From NCBI GenBank assembly GCA_017650305.1, contig JAGCFD010000045.1, positions 1-37,170 of the forward strand: a stretch of DNA of 37,170 nucleotides, read 5' to 3'. Below the pieces are notes generated by a model. The model was not told the DNA's origin. It ran no database searches and worked only from the letters and a program-made list of their open reading frames with translations. How positions within the stretch are numbered: position 1 is the first letter of the stretch; each line of letters starts with the position of its first letter. The position numbers and the translations under genes were made by a program. The stretch comes from Bacteroidales bacterium. Lineage in GTDB: Bacteria; Bacteroidota; Bacteroidia; Bacteroidales; WCHB1-69. Shown here one piece after another: positions 1-7,542 of this stretch.

Positions 1-7
1 CGGGAAT

Positions 8-190
8 GCCGACATGGCGAGGCGGACGCGGCGTGAATGGCCGGCCTCCAACAGCGGCGTGCAAAGGCGCTTGCGTTTACAAAAATGCCAAGCCTTCGGA
101 GTTAGTTTCCTTTTTGCTCTGGCCGGCATTTTTGTTCACGTTTGCCGCCGCTGTCAGAGGGCGGACAGAGCGGGCGGCATTCATGTCGGC
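8..190. repeat. Long nested imperfect inverted repeat
   Basis: Three pairs of perfect complementary segments are nested symmetrically: gccgacatg at 8-16 with 182-190 (9 bp), acagcggcg at 51-59 with 146-154 (9 bp), and caaaaatgcc at 80-89 with 125-134 (10 bp). The outer arms are G+C-rich and unlike the A+T-rich DNA that follows. No convincing protein is encoded. The segment could be a miniature mobile element or a folded non-coding RNA. It starts close to the window edge, so its left boundary is uncertain. Confidence 0.5.
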
Positions 191-201
191 TTGATCTTTT
201 G

Positions 202-227
202 TAACTTTTCTATCAAGAGAAAAGTTA
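202..227. repeat. Perfect 10-bp hairpin
   Basis: TAACTTTTCT (202-211) and AGAAAAGTTA (218-227) form a perfect 10-bp stem around a 6-nt loop. A second pairing, cttgat (190-195) with atcaag (212-217), would compete with it. Similar ctttt/aaaag palindromes are common between genes in Bacteroidota. From 228 to 352 I see only A+T-rich DNA without a gene. Confidence 0.45.
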
Positions 228-352
228 AAGACTATAATTATTTAATGCACTGATACTTACAATAAAGCACAATGTTACTTTTTGCCAAGAAATCTAGAAC
301 AAAAAGGTTTAGTTTTCACCATCACATTTGTGCCATCAGGTATATAATCACC

Positions 353-380
353 AAAAAAAAAGCCCCGCACGAATGCGGGA
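353..380 (-). terminator. Rho-independent terminator of the decarboxylase operon
   Basis: Read on the minus strand, the stem tgcggg/cccgca (374-379 and 364-369, 4-nt loop) is followed by a run of nine T (complement of 353-361). It lies about 60 bp after the stop codon of the beta subunit, where the four-gene operon would be expected to end. Confidence 0.85.
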
Positions 381-439
381 CCCTTTCCATTTAATCATAT
401 CAGTTCACCTCACTAAATCTCTTCCATACAATATTTATA

Positions 440-1585
440 TTAGTAGAGGAAACTCAGAAGGATACCGGCGGCTACTGCACTACCGATCACACCGGCCACA
501 TTGGGACCCATGGCGTGCATGAGCAGATAGTTGGTCTTGTCGTACTTCATACCTTCCACGTAGGAGACGCGGGCGGCATCGGGCACGGCAGAGACACCTG
601 CGTTGCCGATGAGCGGGTTGATCTTGTTGCCCTCTTTCAGGAAGAGGTTGAGGAACTTCACGAAGAGCACGCCCGTAGCGGTGGCAACCACAAAGGAGAA
701 TGCACCCAACACGAAGATCAGGATAGACTTCGGAGTCAGGAAGTTGGTGGCCTGGGTGGAGGCACCGACAGTGAGGCCGATGAGGATGGTCACGATGTCA
801 ATCAGTGGACCGGAGGCGGTGTTGGCCAGACGTTTGGTCACGCCGCATTCTTTCAGCAGGTTGCCGAAGAAGAGCATACCCAACAACGGAATGCCGGACG
901 GCACGAGGAAGGCGGTCAGCAGGATGCAGAACAGCGGGAAGAGCACTTTCTCACGATGGGTGACGGCTCTCGGCGGGCGCATGCGGATGACGCGCTCTTT
1001 CTCGTTGGTGAACAGACGCATGATGGGCGGTTGGATCACCGGTACCAATGCCATGTAAGAGTAAGCTGACACGGCGATGGCACCCATCAGGCTGGGAGCT
1101 AACTTGGAGGACAGGAAGATGGCGGTAGGACCGTCAGCGCCACCGATGATGCCGATAGCACCAGCCTCCATGGGCGTGAAACCTAACAATAAGGAGGTGG
1201 CGTATGCGGCAAAGATGCCGAACTGGGCAGCCGCACCCACCAAAATCAACTTAGGATTCGATATTAGCGCCGAGAAGTCTGTCATGGCGCCAATGCCCAG
1301 GAAGATCAATGGCGGATAAAAGCCCTTGATGACACCGAAATAGAGATAGTTCAGCACGGCACCGTTCTCATAGACGCCGATCTGCAGACCATCGGTGAAC
1401 GGGATGTTGCCGATGATCATACCGAAGCCGATAGGAACGAGCAGCATGGGCTCAAACTCTTTAACCACACCCAAGGTGATAAAGAACAAGCCTACGCATA
1501 TCATGATAATGTGGCCCCACGTACAATTCCCGAAGCCGGAATAGCCGAAGAACTGGATGAGACCCTCTTTAAAAAATTCAAACAT
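440..1585 (-). CDS. mmdB: Na+-translocating decarboxylase beta subunit (MmdB/OadB family)
   Basis: This 381-residue, highly hydrophobic protein belongs to the OadB/MmdB/GcdB family. Family members decarboxylate the carboxybiotin carried by the gamma/biotin subunit and export Na+ across the inner membrane. The family signature GGADGPTA is at residues 148-155 and includes the membrane Asp (D151) implicated in Na+ binding. A second conserved block, GNAGVSAVPDAARV, lies near residues 327-340. The length is normal. It is the last gene of the operon, 45 bp after the biotin carrier and before the terminator at 353-380. The methylmalonyl-CoA rather than oxaloacetate assignment rests on the neighbouring alpha subunit. 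Confidence 0.93.
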   Translation of the reverse strand: MFEFFKEGLIQFFGYSGFGNCTWGHIIMICVGLFFITLGVVKEFEPMLLVPIGFGMIIGNIPFTDGLQIGVYENGAVLNYLYFGVIKGFYPPLIFLGIGAMTDFSALISNPKLILVGAAAQFGIFAAYATSLLLGFTPMEAGAIGIIGGADGPTAIFLSSKLAPSLMGAIAVSAYSYMALVPVIQPPIMRLFTNEKERVIRMRPPRAVTHREKVLFPLFCILLTAFLVPSGIPLLGMLFFGNLLKECGVTKRLANTASGPLIDIVTILIGLTVGASTQATNFLTPKSILIFVLGAFSFVVATATGVLFVKFLNLFLKEGNKINPLIGNAGVSAVPDAARVSYVEGMKYDKTNYLLMHAMGPNVAGVIGSAVAAGILLSFLY

Positions 1586-1630
1586 ATCTTTCTACGTTAA
1601 AATGATGAAACTTGTTGGTTAGGGTTTGGT

Positions 1631-2083
1631 TTATTCGAATACGACGAGCACGTCGCCCTCCATGACGGAGTCGCTGCGGTGCACTCTGACCTCTTTGACC
1701 ACACCGTCCTTCTCGGCATCGATGTTGTTCTCCATCTTCATAGCCTCGAGGAGGAAGAGACGTTGGCCAGCCTTCACGCTGTCGCCCTCTTTGCAGAAGA
1801 CATCCAGGATGACGCCGGGCAGCGGGGATTTGAGGGTGGCGCCAGAAGCGGTGGCGGCAGCCGGGGCGTTCTTGACACTGGCGGTCGGAGCAGCGGCGGC
1901 AGCCTTCGGGGCGGCAGTGCTGACCTTGACCACCGGCTTCACCTTCGCCGGAGTCGCAATCTGGGTTTCCAATTCTACTTTGTATGCGGAACCATTGACT
2001 TCCACATCAACCATGTTGTTGTCAATGTCGCCAACTTCTACGGAATATTTGTTACCGTTAATCGTGAATTTATAGTTTTTCAT
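1631..2083 (-). CDS. mmdC: Biotin carboxyl carrier subunit of methylmalonyl-CoA decarboxylase
   Basis: This 150-residue protein has an N-terminal beta-rich segment (about 1-45), an Ala/Pro-rich flexible linker (about 46-83) and a C-terminal biotinyl domain (84-150). The biotin attachment motif EAMKMEN is present, with Lys116 as the expected biotinylated residue. The mobile biotin arm carries CO2 from the carboxyltransferase to the membrane beta subunit. The gene lies between the OadG-like and beta-subunit genes, as in other Bacteroidales decarboxylase operons. Biotin carriers of acyl-CoA carboxylases look alike, but no biotin carboxylase gene is nearby, which favours a decarboxylase. Confidence 0.92.
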   Translation of the reverse strand: MKNYKFTINGNKYSVEVGDIDNNMVDVEVNGSAYKVELETQIATPAKVKPVVKVSTAAPKAAAAAPTASVKNAPAAATASGATLKSPLPGVILDVFCKEGDSVKAGQRLFLLEAMKMENNIDAEKDGVVKEVRVHRSDSVMEGDVLVVFE

Positions 2084-2100
2084 CTTATTGTCGTTTTATG

Positions 2101-3069
2101 TTATTTTCTAATTCTCGGTGCTCTCTTCATGACGAGCTCTTTCTGTGCCCAAGGAGAATAGTGGGCAGAGGGCATGTCAATGGTGATGATCTCACTCTCC
2201 TCGTCGTGCATGCTGTTGAAGTGCAGATGCAGGGCCATGGCGATGGCGGCAGCCTCTTCGCCCGTCAGCTGATCGGGAAGGTCTTCCTTCTTGCTGGCGT
2301 CAGCAGTGGCAGCCGGGACAGCAGCAGCGGCAGCAGTCTTTTGGGCATTGCGTTGAGCAATCTTCTTGGAACCATAGCCGAAGAGTTTCAGCATGCAAAA
2401 GATCAGGATCAAGGCTGTGAAGACTACCGACATGGAGATGATGGCCAAGCCGATGCCGTATGGGTCGTCCCTTTTCAGACGCTCCTGCTTGGAAACGGTG
2501 GCCTTGACCTCATTGCTGGAGCCAGGGGTGAACTGATCCAGGAAATGGGCGTCGCCGGTGATGCCGTCTTTCTCCAGACCATAGGAGAGGGTAGAGTCCA
2601 TCAATGCCTCCTTGGGATAGTGCATGATGTCGATAAGATCTTTGCCATCGGCAGAGATTAATGCCAGGTAGTCAGTCTCGGAAGTACGTGGATCGAAATT
2701 GGCGTGGAAGGTTCCGTACAAGGGCTCGGCATCCAGATAAAACACCAGGTAGGAGCGTTGCGGCATGTTGGTGTGCACGTCCGTCTTGGGAATGCGGTAC
2801 CAATGCTCGGGAATCTCGCCGCCTTTCTTGCCGGCAGCAGTGAACCCCGTGGTGTCGTCCGTCAAGTAACATCCTGCCATGTTGACATTGTTGTAGGCAG
2901 TGTTGAAAATCTCGACCCAAGGCACATGACGACCATACTCGTCGTCAAAGTTGTCTGTGTTCTTGATCAGAATCTCGTTGAAGCGGAGGTCGCGCACCGA
3001 CTGGCCAAAGGCACTGCCGGCGAATAACACCACTGCCAACAAGATCACATATTTGTAAATTGATTTCAT
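2101..3069 (-). CDS. mmdD: OadG-family decarboxylase subunit with N-terminal lamin-tail domain
   Basis: This 322-residue protein starts with a signal peptide (1-23, ending SAFG-Q). A lamin-tail (LTD)-like beta domain follows (about 25-188, with RFNEILIKN and WVEIFN strand motifs), then one transmembrane helix (about 205-230) and an Ala-rich, charged cytoplasmic tail. The helix plus tail matches the OadG/MmdD small subunit that holds the sodium-pump complex together. A free OadG is usually under 120 residues, so the extracytoplasmic LTD region is an addition. I chose the ATG at 3069. An in-frame TTG at 3081 adds four residues before the signal peptide and is less likely. The gene ends 17 bp before the biotin carrier gene. 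Confidence 0.85.
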   Translation of the reverse strand: MKSIYKYVILLAVVLFAGSAFGQSVRDLRFNEILIKNTDNFDDEYGRHVPWVEIFNTAYNNVNMAGCYLTDDTTGFTAAGKKGGEIPEHWYRIPKTDVHTNMPQRSYLVFYLDAEPLYGTFHANFDPRTSETDYLALISADGKDLIDIMHYPKEALMDSTLSYGLEKDGITGDAHFLDQFTPGSSNEVKATVSKQERLKRDDPYGIGLAIISMSVVFTALILIFCMLKLFGYGSKKIAQRNAQKTAAAAAVPAATADASKKEDLPDQLTGEEAAAIAMALHLHFNSMHDEESEIITIDMPSAHYSPWAQKELVMKRAPRIRK

Positions 3070-3095
3070 AAAAATGTTCAATAATTTGGGTTAAT

Positions 3096-3120
3096 GTAGA
3101 GACGCAAATTGCGTCTCTAC
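3096..3120. repeat. Perfect palindrome inside the mmd operon
   Basis: Two 12-bp arms (gtagagacgcaa and ttgcgtctctac) flank a single central A. The palindrome lies between the carboxyltransferase gene and the OadG-like gene, so it is transcribed and would form a strong RNA hairpin. No T-run follows on the minus strand, so it is not a classical terminator. It could tune the dose of the distal genes or be a dispersed repeat. Confidence 0.75.
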
Positions 3121-3133
3121 GAATAATGTAATG

Positions 3134-4693
3134 TTACAACGGCAGGTTGTCGTGTTTCTTGGCCGGGTTCTCCAAACGTTTGTTCTTGAGGGACTCCAAG
3201 GCGCGGATCACTCTGAAACGCGTGTTGCGCGGCTCAATGACATCGTCAATGTAGCCATATTGAGCAGCCACGTACGGGTTGGAGAACTTCTGACGGTAGT
3301 CTTCCACTTTCTCATTCAAGAAGGCAGCCTTCTCCTCAGGGTTCTCAATCTTCTTCATCTGGGAACCATAGAGGATCTCGGCGGCGCCGCTGCCACCCAT
3401 GACGGCGATCTCAGCGGTAGGCCATGCGTAGTTGATGTCGCCACGCAAGTGCTTGGAGCTCATCACGCAGTATGCACCACCGTAGTTCTTGCGCAAGATG
3501 ACGGTGACTTTCGGTACGGTGCACTCGCCATAAGCGTAGAGCAACTTGGCGCCGTGCAGGATGATGCCGCCGTACTCTTGGCCCGTGCCGGGCAGGAAGC
3601 CGGGCACATCCACTAACGTCACGATGGGGATGTTGAAGGCGTCGCAGAAACGGACGAAACGAGCACCCTTGCGGGAAGCGTTGATGTCCAATACACCGGC
3701 CAAGTATTTAGGCTGGTTGGCGACAATACCCACAGACATACCGTTGAAACGAGCAAAGCCGATTACCAGGTTGGGGGCATATAACGGCTGGATCTCCAGG
3801 AATTTACCATCGTCCACAATGCCATTGATGACATCCTTCACGTCGTAAGGCATGTTCGGATTGTCGGGGATGATGGAGTTCAGATGGTCTTCCAGACGGT
3901 TGATGGGATCCTCGGTCGGCTCGTATGGGGGCTCTTCCATGTTGTTGGAAGGGATGTAGCTGATGAGCTCGCGCAACAAGGCGATACCCTCTTCTTCGTT
4001 CTCCACGGCGAAGGAGGCCACACCAGACTTCTTGGCATGCACGGAGGCACCGCCTAAGTCTTCCGTAGTCACATCCTCGTTAGTCACGGTCTTCACCACC
4101 TTGGGACCTGTCACGAACATGTAGCTCGTGTTCTTGGTCATCATGATGAAGTCGGTGAGGGCAGGGGAGTAGACCGCACCGCCGGCACAAGGACCGAAGA
4201 TGGCGGAAATCTGCGGGATGACACCGGAAGCCAAGATGTTACGCTGGAAAATCTCGGCGTAACCGGCCAAACTGTTGACACCCTCTTGGATACGGGCGCC
4301 ACCGGAGTCATTGAAGCCGATGACGGGCGCGCCGACCTTCATGGCTTGGTCCATCACCTTGTATATCTTCAAGGCGAAAGTCTCGGAAAGCGAACCGCCA
4401 AACACGGTGAAGTCTTGGGAGAAGACGTACACTAAGCGGCCGTTAACGGTACCATAACCGGTTACCACACCGTCAGAGAGGTATTTCTCCTTCTCCAGAC
4501 CGAAATTCTGGCAACGGTGCTGCACAAACATGTCGAATTCTTCGAAGCTGCCTTCGTCAAGGAACATCAGGATGCGCTCGCGTGCCGAGTATTTGCCCTT
4601 GGCATGCTGCTTCTCAATACGATCCTGACCTCCGCCTAAACGAGCCTTCTCACGCAGGGAGAGTAACTCGTTGATTTTATCTTGCATTGTCAT
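3134..4693 (-). CDS. mmdA: Methylmalonyl-CoA decarboxylase alpha subunit (carboxyltransferase)
   Basis: This 519-residue biotin-dependent carboxyltransferase has two crotonase-like halves and the usual length for the MmdA/PccB family. It moves the carboxyl group of (S)-methylmalonyl-CoA to biotin, giving propionyl-CoA. The oxyanion-type motif GGARIQEGV is at 131-139 and [12 protein letters not shown] at 167-178. In the second half, [15 protein letters not shown] and [11 protein letters not shown] are characteristic. It is the first gene of the operon and is followed by OadG-like, biotin carrier and Na+-pump subunits, so decarboxylation is favoured over propionyl-CoA carboxylation. The methylmalonyl-CoA epimerase gene that often precedes mmdA in Bacteroides is not present here. 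Two ATG codons (4693 and 4687) are possible starts. Confidence 0.92.
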   Translation of the reverse strand: MTMQDKINELLSLREKARLGGGQDRIEKQHAKGKYSARERILMFLDEGSFEEFDMFVQHRCQNFGLEKEKYLSDGVVTGYGTVNGRLVYVFSQDFTVFGGSLSETFALKIYKVMDQAMKVGAPVIGFNDSGGARIQEGVNSLAGYAEIFQRNILASGVIPQISAIFGPCAGGAVYSPALTDFIMMTKNTSYMFVTGPKVVKTVTNEDVTTEDLGGASVHAKKSGVASFAVENEEEGIALLRELISYIPSNNMEEPPYEPTEDPINRLEDHLNSIIPDNPNMPYDVKDVINGIVDDGKFLEIQPLYAPNLVIGFARFNGMSVGIVANQPKYLAGVLDINASRKGARFVRFCDAFNIPIVTLVDVPGFLPGTGQEYGGIILHGAKLLYAYGECTVPKVTVILRKNYGGAYCVMSSKHLRGDINYAWPTAEIAVMGGSGAAEILYGSQMKKIENPEEKAAFLNEKVEDYRQKFSNPYVAAQYGYIDDVIEPRNTRFRVIRALESLKNKRLENPAKKHDNLPL

Positions 4694-4761
4694 AAGATGA
4701 TGATATTTAATTTGTTACAAATAATAGATTCAATATTGGTCTTAAAAAATGAAAAGATTTG

Positions 4762-4769
4762 CAAAAATA
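4762..4769 (-). promoter_or_regulatory. Bacteroidota -7 promoter element for the mmd operon
   Basis: On the minus strand the sequence reads TATTTTTG, a full match to TAnnTTTG. It is about 70 bp before the mmdA start. No clear -33 element was found at the expected spacing. Confidence 0.5.
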
Positions 4770-4980
4770 AGATTTTTAGAGAATAATCCAAATGTCGAAA
4801 ATGCCTTTTTTATAGAAGCGTGTGGATTCTATCATCATCAAAATTCCAATGTTTCTGATGTTCTCTTTTTATGATGGTGCAATCAATTATGACTCGACTG
4901 AAGAATCAACCATACGCATTGATTCACAGATATATATGATGTCATTCTGGATATTTGCAAAAATTATTTTTCAAAAAAAA
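4770..4980. other. A+T-rich intergenic region between divergent operons
   Basis: This is the middle of a gap of about 355 bp between mmdA (minus) and the padR gene (plus). It is A+T-rich. I see no credible gene or structured RNA beyond the promoter elements listed at each side. Confidence 0.5.
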
Positions 4981-5005
4981 TAGTACTATGCGATACAAGG
5001 TACTA
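4981..5005. promoter_or_regulatory. Candidate PadR operator
   Basis: The inverted repeat TAGTAC (4981-4986) and GTACTA (5000-5005) has a 13-nt spacer. It ends nine bases before the -7 element of the padR gene, so a bound dimer would cover the -33 region. PadR-family regulators commonly repress their own operon from such dyads. Confidence 0.4.
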
Positions 5006-5014
5006 AAATTTTTG

Positions 5015-5022
5015 TATTTTTG
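5015..5022 (+). promoter_or_regulatory. -7 promoter element of the padR/efflux operon
   Basis: TATTTTTG matches TAnnTTTG, 27 bp before the padR ATG. The start site should lie near 5028, leaving a very short leader. Confidence 0.6.
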
Positions 5023-5048
5023 CCGCATCAAATTTAAAGCAAGAAACG

Positions 5049-5384
5049 ATGAATATCAATGCGGAAAATGTGAAATCGCAGATGCGAAAAGGGTACTTGG
5101 AATACTGTATCCTATTGATAATAAATAAGAAGCCTGCGTATGTGTCCGATATTATCAGCGAACTGAAAGAGGCGAAGATGATTGTGGTGGAAGGCACGCT
5201 TTACCCCCTCCTCACGCGATTGAAGAATAATGGTATCCTGCAATACCAGTGGCAAGAGTCCGCTTCCGGTCCCCCGCGCAAGTACTACGAGCTCACCGAG
5301 TCGGGTCGAGTCTTCCTCGCTGAACTCGAAGCCGGCTGGGAGGAACTGAAGCAAGCGGTGGAACATCTCAAAAATGAAGAATGA
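5049..5384 (+). CDS. PadR-family transcriptional regulator
   Basis: This 111-residue protein is a single winged-helix PadR domain of the short (PadR-s1-like) type. It has the typical N-terminal segment (QMRKGYLEYCILLII), the recognition-helix/wing region VEGTLYPLLTRLKNNGILQYQWQ (residues about 50-72) and the family's PRKYYELTESGR strand-loop. The final helix serves dimerisation. Homologues repress adjacent transporter genes and release DNA on binding a hydrophobic ligand. It is the first gene before a PspC-domain protein and a MacB-type efflux system, so control of that efflux locus is the natural inference. The inducer is unknown. Confidence 0.9.
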   Translation: MNINAENVKSQMRKGYLEYCILLIINKKPAYVSDIISELKEAKMIVVEGTLYPLLTRLKNNGILQYQWQESASGPPRKYYELTESGRVFLAELEAGWEELKQAVEHLKNEE

Positions 5385-5428
5385 AGAATTAAAAATGAAG
5401 AATCTCAAAATCACATTATCCCCACAAC

Positions 5429-5531
5429 AACTAATCAACAGCCGAAGGCTACTAACAGCGAAGCTAATCAACAGCGAAGCTAACCAACAGCCGAAGGCAA
5501 ATCAACAGCGCAGCTAACTAACAACGAAGTT
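5429..5531 (+). repeat. Array of six mini-hairpin repeats
   Basis: Six imperfect units each end in a tiny palindrome with a three-base loop: AGCCGAAGGCT (5440-5450), AGCGAAGCT (5457-5465 and 5473-5481), AGCCGAAGGC (5489-5498), AGCGCAGCT (5507-5515) and AACGAAGTT (5523-5531). They are separated by A+C-rich linkers such as aatcaac. Stems change in compensating pairs while the loop stays GNA. The array fills most of the gap between padR and the PspC gene. Confidence 0.8.
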
Positions 5532-5548
5532 TAATAACATTTTATAAC

Positions 5549-6757
5549 ATGAAAAAAACCGTAACCATCAATCTTGGCGGAGTCGTCTTTAACATCGATG
5601 ACGACGCTTGTGATCGGCTGAGTCGTTATCTCGCCGACATTGAAAAACATTTCCCCGAAGAAGAGAGGTCGGAAATCCTCCGCGACATTGAGGTCCGCAT
5701 GGCCGAACTCTTCACCTTCAAACTCCAGAATCGCAATGTCATTGAAATTGACGATGTGGGGGAGGTTATAGAGGTGATTGGCCGCCCCGAACAGTTCGAT
5801 GACGTCACCGAAGAGGAGAAGGCTGCCTCCGACGGTGCTTCCGCACAATTCAACTCCGAGCCAACCGGCCCAAAGAAGAAGTCGTATCGTCCGCGCAAGC
5901 TTTACCGCAATAGTTTCGATCGCGTCATCGGCGGTGTGGCGAGCGGCTTGGCAGCCTACTTCGACATCGATCCGACCGTGGTGCGCATCCTTTTCGTCGT
6001 GCTCGGCTTCCTGAGCTTTGGGTGGGGCATCCTCATCTACCTCATCCTGCTCATCGCCATGCCTGAGGCCAAGACGAAAGCGCAACTCTTGGAGATGCAG
6101 GGCGTTGAGCCGACGCTGGAAAACATCAATAACTTCCATCAGGAGCCTATTGACCATGGCACCACGACCACCACATTTGGCAAGATCCTGAGAATCTGTT
6201 TCATCGCCCTGGGCATCATCATTGGGGTCAGCCTTGCCATTGCCGTGCTTGGTATCTTCCTCGCCATGTTCGTGGCCCTGCTGACGCACGCGCCCGGCAC
6301 TTTCGGTGACGCCATCGACATGGGCATGCTCGGCAGCTGCGCTCTCTTCCTGCTTTGTCCTGTCATCGGCATCGCCGTCCTCTGCGTGCGTGCTGCTAAA
6401 GGAGAGCGCAAACACAAATGGGTCGGCTGGACCTTGCTGGCGGTATGGGTGCTCAGCCTCTTCGGCATCGTCGGCTTCGGCATCGAGATGGATAAACGAG
6501 AAGATATCGGGAGACGGCTGGAACGTACCGGCGAACGCTGGGAACGTTGGCTCGAAGATCATGACTACATCAGCACAGACAGTTATTACGATACTAAAGA
6601 ACTCGACAGCATCATAGATCCTGTCCTTGATGAGCTCCGCGACGACAACACCTCCTACGACATCACCATCCACACTAATCCCGATAAAGGCGTGAATTTA
6701 CATATCAGCAGCAATAAAAGGGGAGATAGTACGTTGGTAAAAAATGATAGCCTTTAG
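5549..6757 (+). CDS. PspC-domain membrane protein
   Basis: This 402-residue protein has a cytoplasmic N-terminal domain (1-95) rich in acidic residues, a PspC domain (about 115-175, with KLYRNSFDRVIGGVASGLAAYF and a first transmembrane helix), three or four more transmembrane segments between about 210 and 310, and a charged C-terminal tail. PspC domains are membrane modules linked to envelope-stress signalling. The pairing of a PadR regulator with a PspC protein before an ABC efflux locus is common in Bacteroidota. It is probably cotranscribed with padR and the ABC genes. The exact role is unknown; a sensor or adaptor of membrane stress is an inference. Confidence 0.85.
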   Translation: MKKTVTINLGGVVFNIDDDACDRLSRYLADIEKHFPEEERSEILRDIEVRMAELFTFKLQNRNVIEIDDVGEVIEVIGRPEQFDDVTEEEKAASDGASAQFNSEPTGPKKKSYRPRKLYRNSFDRVIGGVASGLAAYFDIDPTVVRILFVVLGFLSFGWGILIYLILLIAMPEAKTKAQLLEMQGVEPTLENINNFHQEPIDHGTTTTTFGKILRICFIALGIIIGVSLAIAVLGIFLAMFVALLTHAPGTFGDAIDMGMLGSCALFLLCPVIGIAVLCVRAAKGERKHKWVGWTLLAVWVLSLFGIVGFGIEMDKREDIGRRLERTGERWERWLEDHDYISTDSYYDTKELDSIIDPVLDELRDDNTSYDITIHTNPDKGVNLHISSNKRGDSTLVKNDSL

Positions 6758-6763
6758 CTATTA

Positions 6764-6785
6764 GCTGTTGGCTTTCGCCAATAGC
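6764..6785 (+). repeat. Intergenic hairpin between PspC and ABC genes
   Basis: GCTGTTGGC (6764-6772) pairs with GCCAATAGC (6777-6785) through a 4-nt loop, with one G.U pair in RNA. It belongs to the TTAGC-type intergenic repeats seen elsewhere in the window. There is no T-run after it, so termination is not expected. Confidence 0.5.
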
Positions 6786-6817
6786 CGATGGCCAAAGCAT
6801 TTAATCTAAGTCACATC

Positions 6818-7540
6818 ATGTTAATAGATCTCCACAACATCCACAAGACCTACGACAACGGCCAGCCGCTGCACGTGCTGAAGGGCATCGACCTCGGGAT
6901 TGGCGAGGGCGAGTTCGTCTCCATCATGGGCGCGTCTGGGTCGGGGAAATCCACATTGCTGAACATCCTCGGTATCCTCGACAATTACGACGAGGGAGAG
7001 TACTGGTTAGATGGCAAGCTCATCAAGAATCTGAGCGAGAAGGAGGCGGCGCACTACCGCAACCGGATGATCGGCTTTGTGTTCCAGTCGTTCAACCTCA
7101 TCAACTTCAAGACGGCGGTGGAGAACGTGGAGCTGCCGTTATACTATCAAGGGGTGAGCCGCAAGAAACGCAGCGAGTTAGCCATGCACTACTTGGAGCG
7201 TTTTGGATTGGCGGACTGGGCGACGCATTACCCCAATGAGTTGTCGGGCGGGCAGAAGCAGCGTGTGGCCATCGCGCGGGCGCTCATCACGCAGCCGCGC
7301 ATCCTGCTCGCCGACGAGCCCACCGGTGCCCTCGACTCTAAGACCTCCGTGGAGGTCATGGACCTGCTCACCGAACTCAACCGAACCGAGAAGGTCACCA
7401 TCATCGTGGTGACGCACGAGAGCGGCGTGGCCAACTGCACCGACAAGATCATCCACATCAAGGACGGCATCATCGGCGAGACGACGCTCAACGAACAGCA
7501 CAAAGCCTCCATTTTCGGGTCATCCACCATTATGAAATAG
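6818..7540 (+). CDS. ABC transporter ATP-binding protein (MacB/LolD type)
   Basis: This 240-residue ATPase energises the two adjacent FtsX-type permeases. Walker A is GASGSGKST (38-46), the ABC signature LSGGQ (142-146) and Walker B ILLADE (162-167), followed by the D-loop ALD and an H-loop His in VVTHE. The pattern fits the MacB/LolD/FtsE class, which drives mechanotransmission rather than transport through a membrane channel. I chose the ATG at 6818. An upstream in-frame ATG at 6788 adds ten residues that fall in an intergenic repeat and do not belong to the fold. It ends 2 bp before the first permease gene, so the two are cotranscribed. Confidence 0.93.
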   Translation: MLIDLHNIHKTYDNGQPLHVLKGIDLGIGEGEFVSIMGASGSGKSTLLNILGILDNYDEGEYWLDGKLIKNLSEKEAAHYRNRMIGFVFQSFNLINFKTAVENVELPLYYQGVSRKKRSELAMHYLERFGLADWATHYPNELSGGQKQRVAIARALITQPRILLADEPTGALDSKTSVEVMDLLTELNRTEKVTIIVVTHESGVANCTDKIIHIKDGIIGETTLNEQHKASIFGSSTIMK

Positions 7541-7542
7541 CC

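Noticed and set aside
6-253. Two overlapping small plus-strand reading frames at the window start
   Set aside because: They run through the nested inverted repeat and the hairpin, have no recognisable protein features and no promoter; the DNA looks structural, not coding.
3134-4693. Propionyl-CoA or acetyl-CoA carboxylase instead of a decarboxylase
   Set aside because: No biotin carboxylase gene is present and the operon encodes the Na+-translocating beta subunit, so a decarboxylase fits better.
5429-5531. Possible CRISPR array
   Set aside because: Units are 13-18 bp, degenerate, and there are no unique spacers of constant length or cas genes.
5531-6673. Long minus-strand frame of about 380 codons
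   Set aside because: It is antisense to the PspC-domain gene, which has clear domains; the frame reflects codon bias of the real gene.
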